The position numbers were made by a program, and so were the translations under genes. 39,920 bases of DNA. Origin: Desulfobacteraceae bacterium (GTDB lineage: Bacteria; Desulfobacterota; DSM-4660; Desulfatiglandales; Desulfatiglandaceae). The DNA lies in contig CP070700.1 in assembly GCA_020349865.1 (NCBI GenBank), forward strand, positions 4,270,961 to 4,310,880, in the 5' to 3' direction. Below, in pieces: positions 39,600 through 39,920 of this stretch. A model generated the notes under the pieces. That model ran no database searches and was not told the origin of the DNA. It saw only the letters and a list, made by a program, of their open reading frames with translations. The stretch's first letter is position 1; the number at the start of each line of letters is the position of its first letter.

Positions 39600-39920
39600 T
39601 CATACCCACCGCGATACCACGGTCTTCTCGTCCATGAACATCCTCATGGAGGCTATTCTTGATTTGGCCGTTCCCACAAACGATTCCCTCCTGGAGCCTA
39701 AAGGGAAAAAAGCGTAAGGTTGCGCAACACCTAAATTCACTGCTATATTTCCAACATTTACCTCTCTGATGTACTTACGCGCGTGCTTACCGCTGGAAGT
39801 CATTATGGCTGCCGAGTGCCCGAGATTGGTCTTGGTGTTAATCCATTCTATGGCCTGATCAAGACTTTCACCCCGGATCAGCGCTGCCACAGCACCAAAC
39901 GCCTCTTCTTTGGCCATGGG
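39600..39920 (-). CDS. MmsA-like CoA-acylating aldehyde dehydrogenase, C-terminal part
   Basis: The last 106 residues of an aldehyde dehydrogenase of the methylmalonate-semialdehyde dehydrogenase (MmsA/IolA) clade. KEEAFGAVAALIRGESLDQAIEWIN is the general NAD-linked aldehyde dehydrogenase region. NLGVAQPYAFFPLGSRRESFVG matches the AFFPF-type stretch that marks MmsA relatives rather than hydrolytic dehydrogenases, and VVSRW is the usual end. The gene begins beyond the right edge, so its catalytic Cys and substrate Arg residues are not visible. MmsA enzymes oxidise and decarboxylate a 2-formyl acid to a CoA ester. It is the first known gene of the nicotinate operon and could act on 2-formylglutarate, which is an inference. 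Confidence 0.82.
   Translation of the reverse strand, partial: PMAKEEAFGAVAALIRGESLDQAIEWINTKTNLGHSAAIMTSSGKHARKYIREVNVGNIAVNLGVAQPYAFFPLGSRRESFVGTAKSRIASMRMFMDEKTVVSRWV

Overview
The window looks like a chromosomal segment of an anaerobic Desulfobacterota (deltaproteobacterial) organism. This is inferred from gene content: a tungsten-type aldehyde:ferredoxin oxidoreductase, a 4-hydroxybutyryl-CoA dehydratase, an Eubacterium-type nicotinate fermentation module, a multi-PAS/GAF sensor kinase, and several families of short palindromic intergenic repeats. No rRNA or tRNA gene was seen.

Layout. (1) 1-1134, plus: the end of a SagB/nitroreductase-type oxidoreductase and a cupin, followed by a MITE-like repeat. 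(2) 1474-4341, minus: a PAS-PAS-GAF-GAF histidine kinase with a Cys-rich insert in its ATPase domain, then an IS3-family transposase remnant. (3) 5076-14971, plus: an ABC transporter of the 2-aminoethylphosphonate/iron family (binding protein, ATPase, fused permease), a HutC-type GntR regulator, two tandem alanine dehydrogenases, a HisC-like aminotransferase and a class II aldolase. A 23-bp sequence containing the palindrome TGTATATACA occurs twice, before the ATPase and before the first alanine dehydrogenase, and is the likely operator. Together this looks like import, transamination onto pyruvate, alanine recycling and retro-aldol cleavage of an unknown amino compound. (4) 15479-18112, plus: a complete 4-hydroxybutyryl-CoA dehydratase, then a decayed carB 3' end and a truncated carbamate kinase.

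(5) 18102-29055, minus: MoaD-like sulfur carrier, IclR/KdgR-like regulator, KDG kinase, KDPG aldolase, a ribose-type sugar ABC transporter (one binding protein, one double ATPase, two permeases), aldehyde:ferredoxin oxidoreductase and RidA. The core genes overlap by GTGA. A KdgR-box-like palindrome lies upstream of the regulator. This is a sugar-acid or Entner-Doudoroff type catabolic unit with an attached W/Mo-pterin aldehyde oxidoreductase.

(6) 29817-39920, minus: a nicotinamide/nicotinate degradation operon. In transcription order it holds an MmsA-like CoA-acylating aldehyde dehydrogenase (partial), an exported nicotinamidase, the three subunits of a molybdenum hydroxylase (nicotinate dehydrogenase type), enamidase, 6-hydroxynicotinate reductase, a UPF0280 (ApbE-like) protein and a DUF1185 protein. 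The best candidate for something undescribed is here. The MmsA-like enzyme could turn 2-formylglutarate, the enamidase product, directly into glutaryl-CoA, avoiding the B12-dependent branch of Eubacterium barkeri. The ApbE-like protein could attach the covalent flavin of 6-hydroxynicotinate reductase. Both ideas are inferences from gene context and chemistry.
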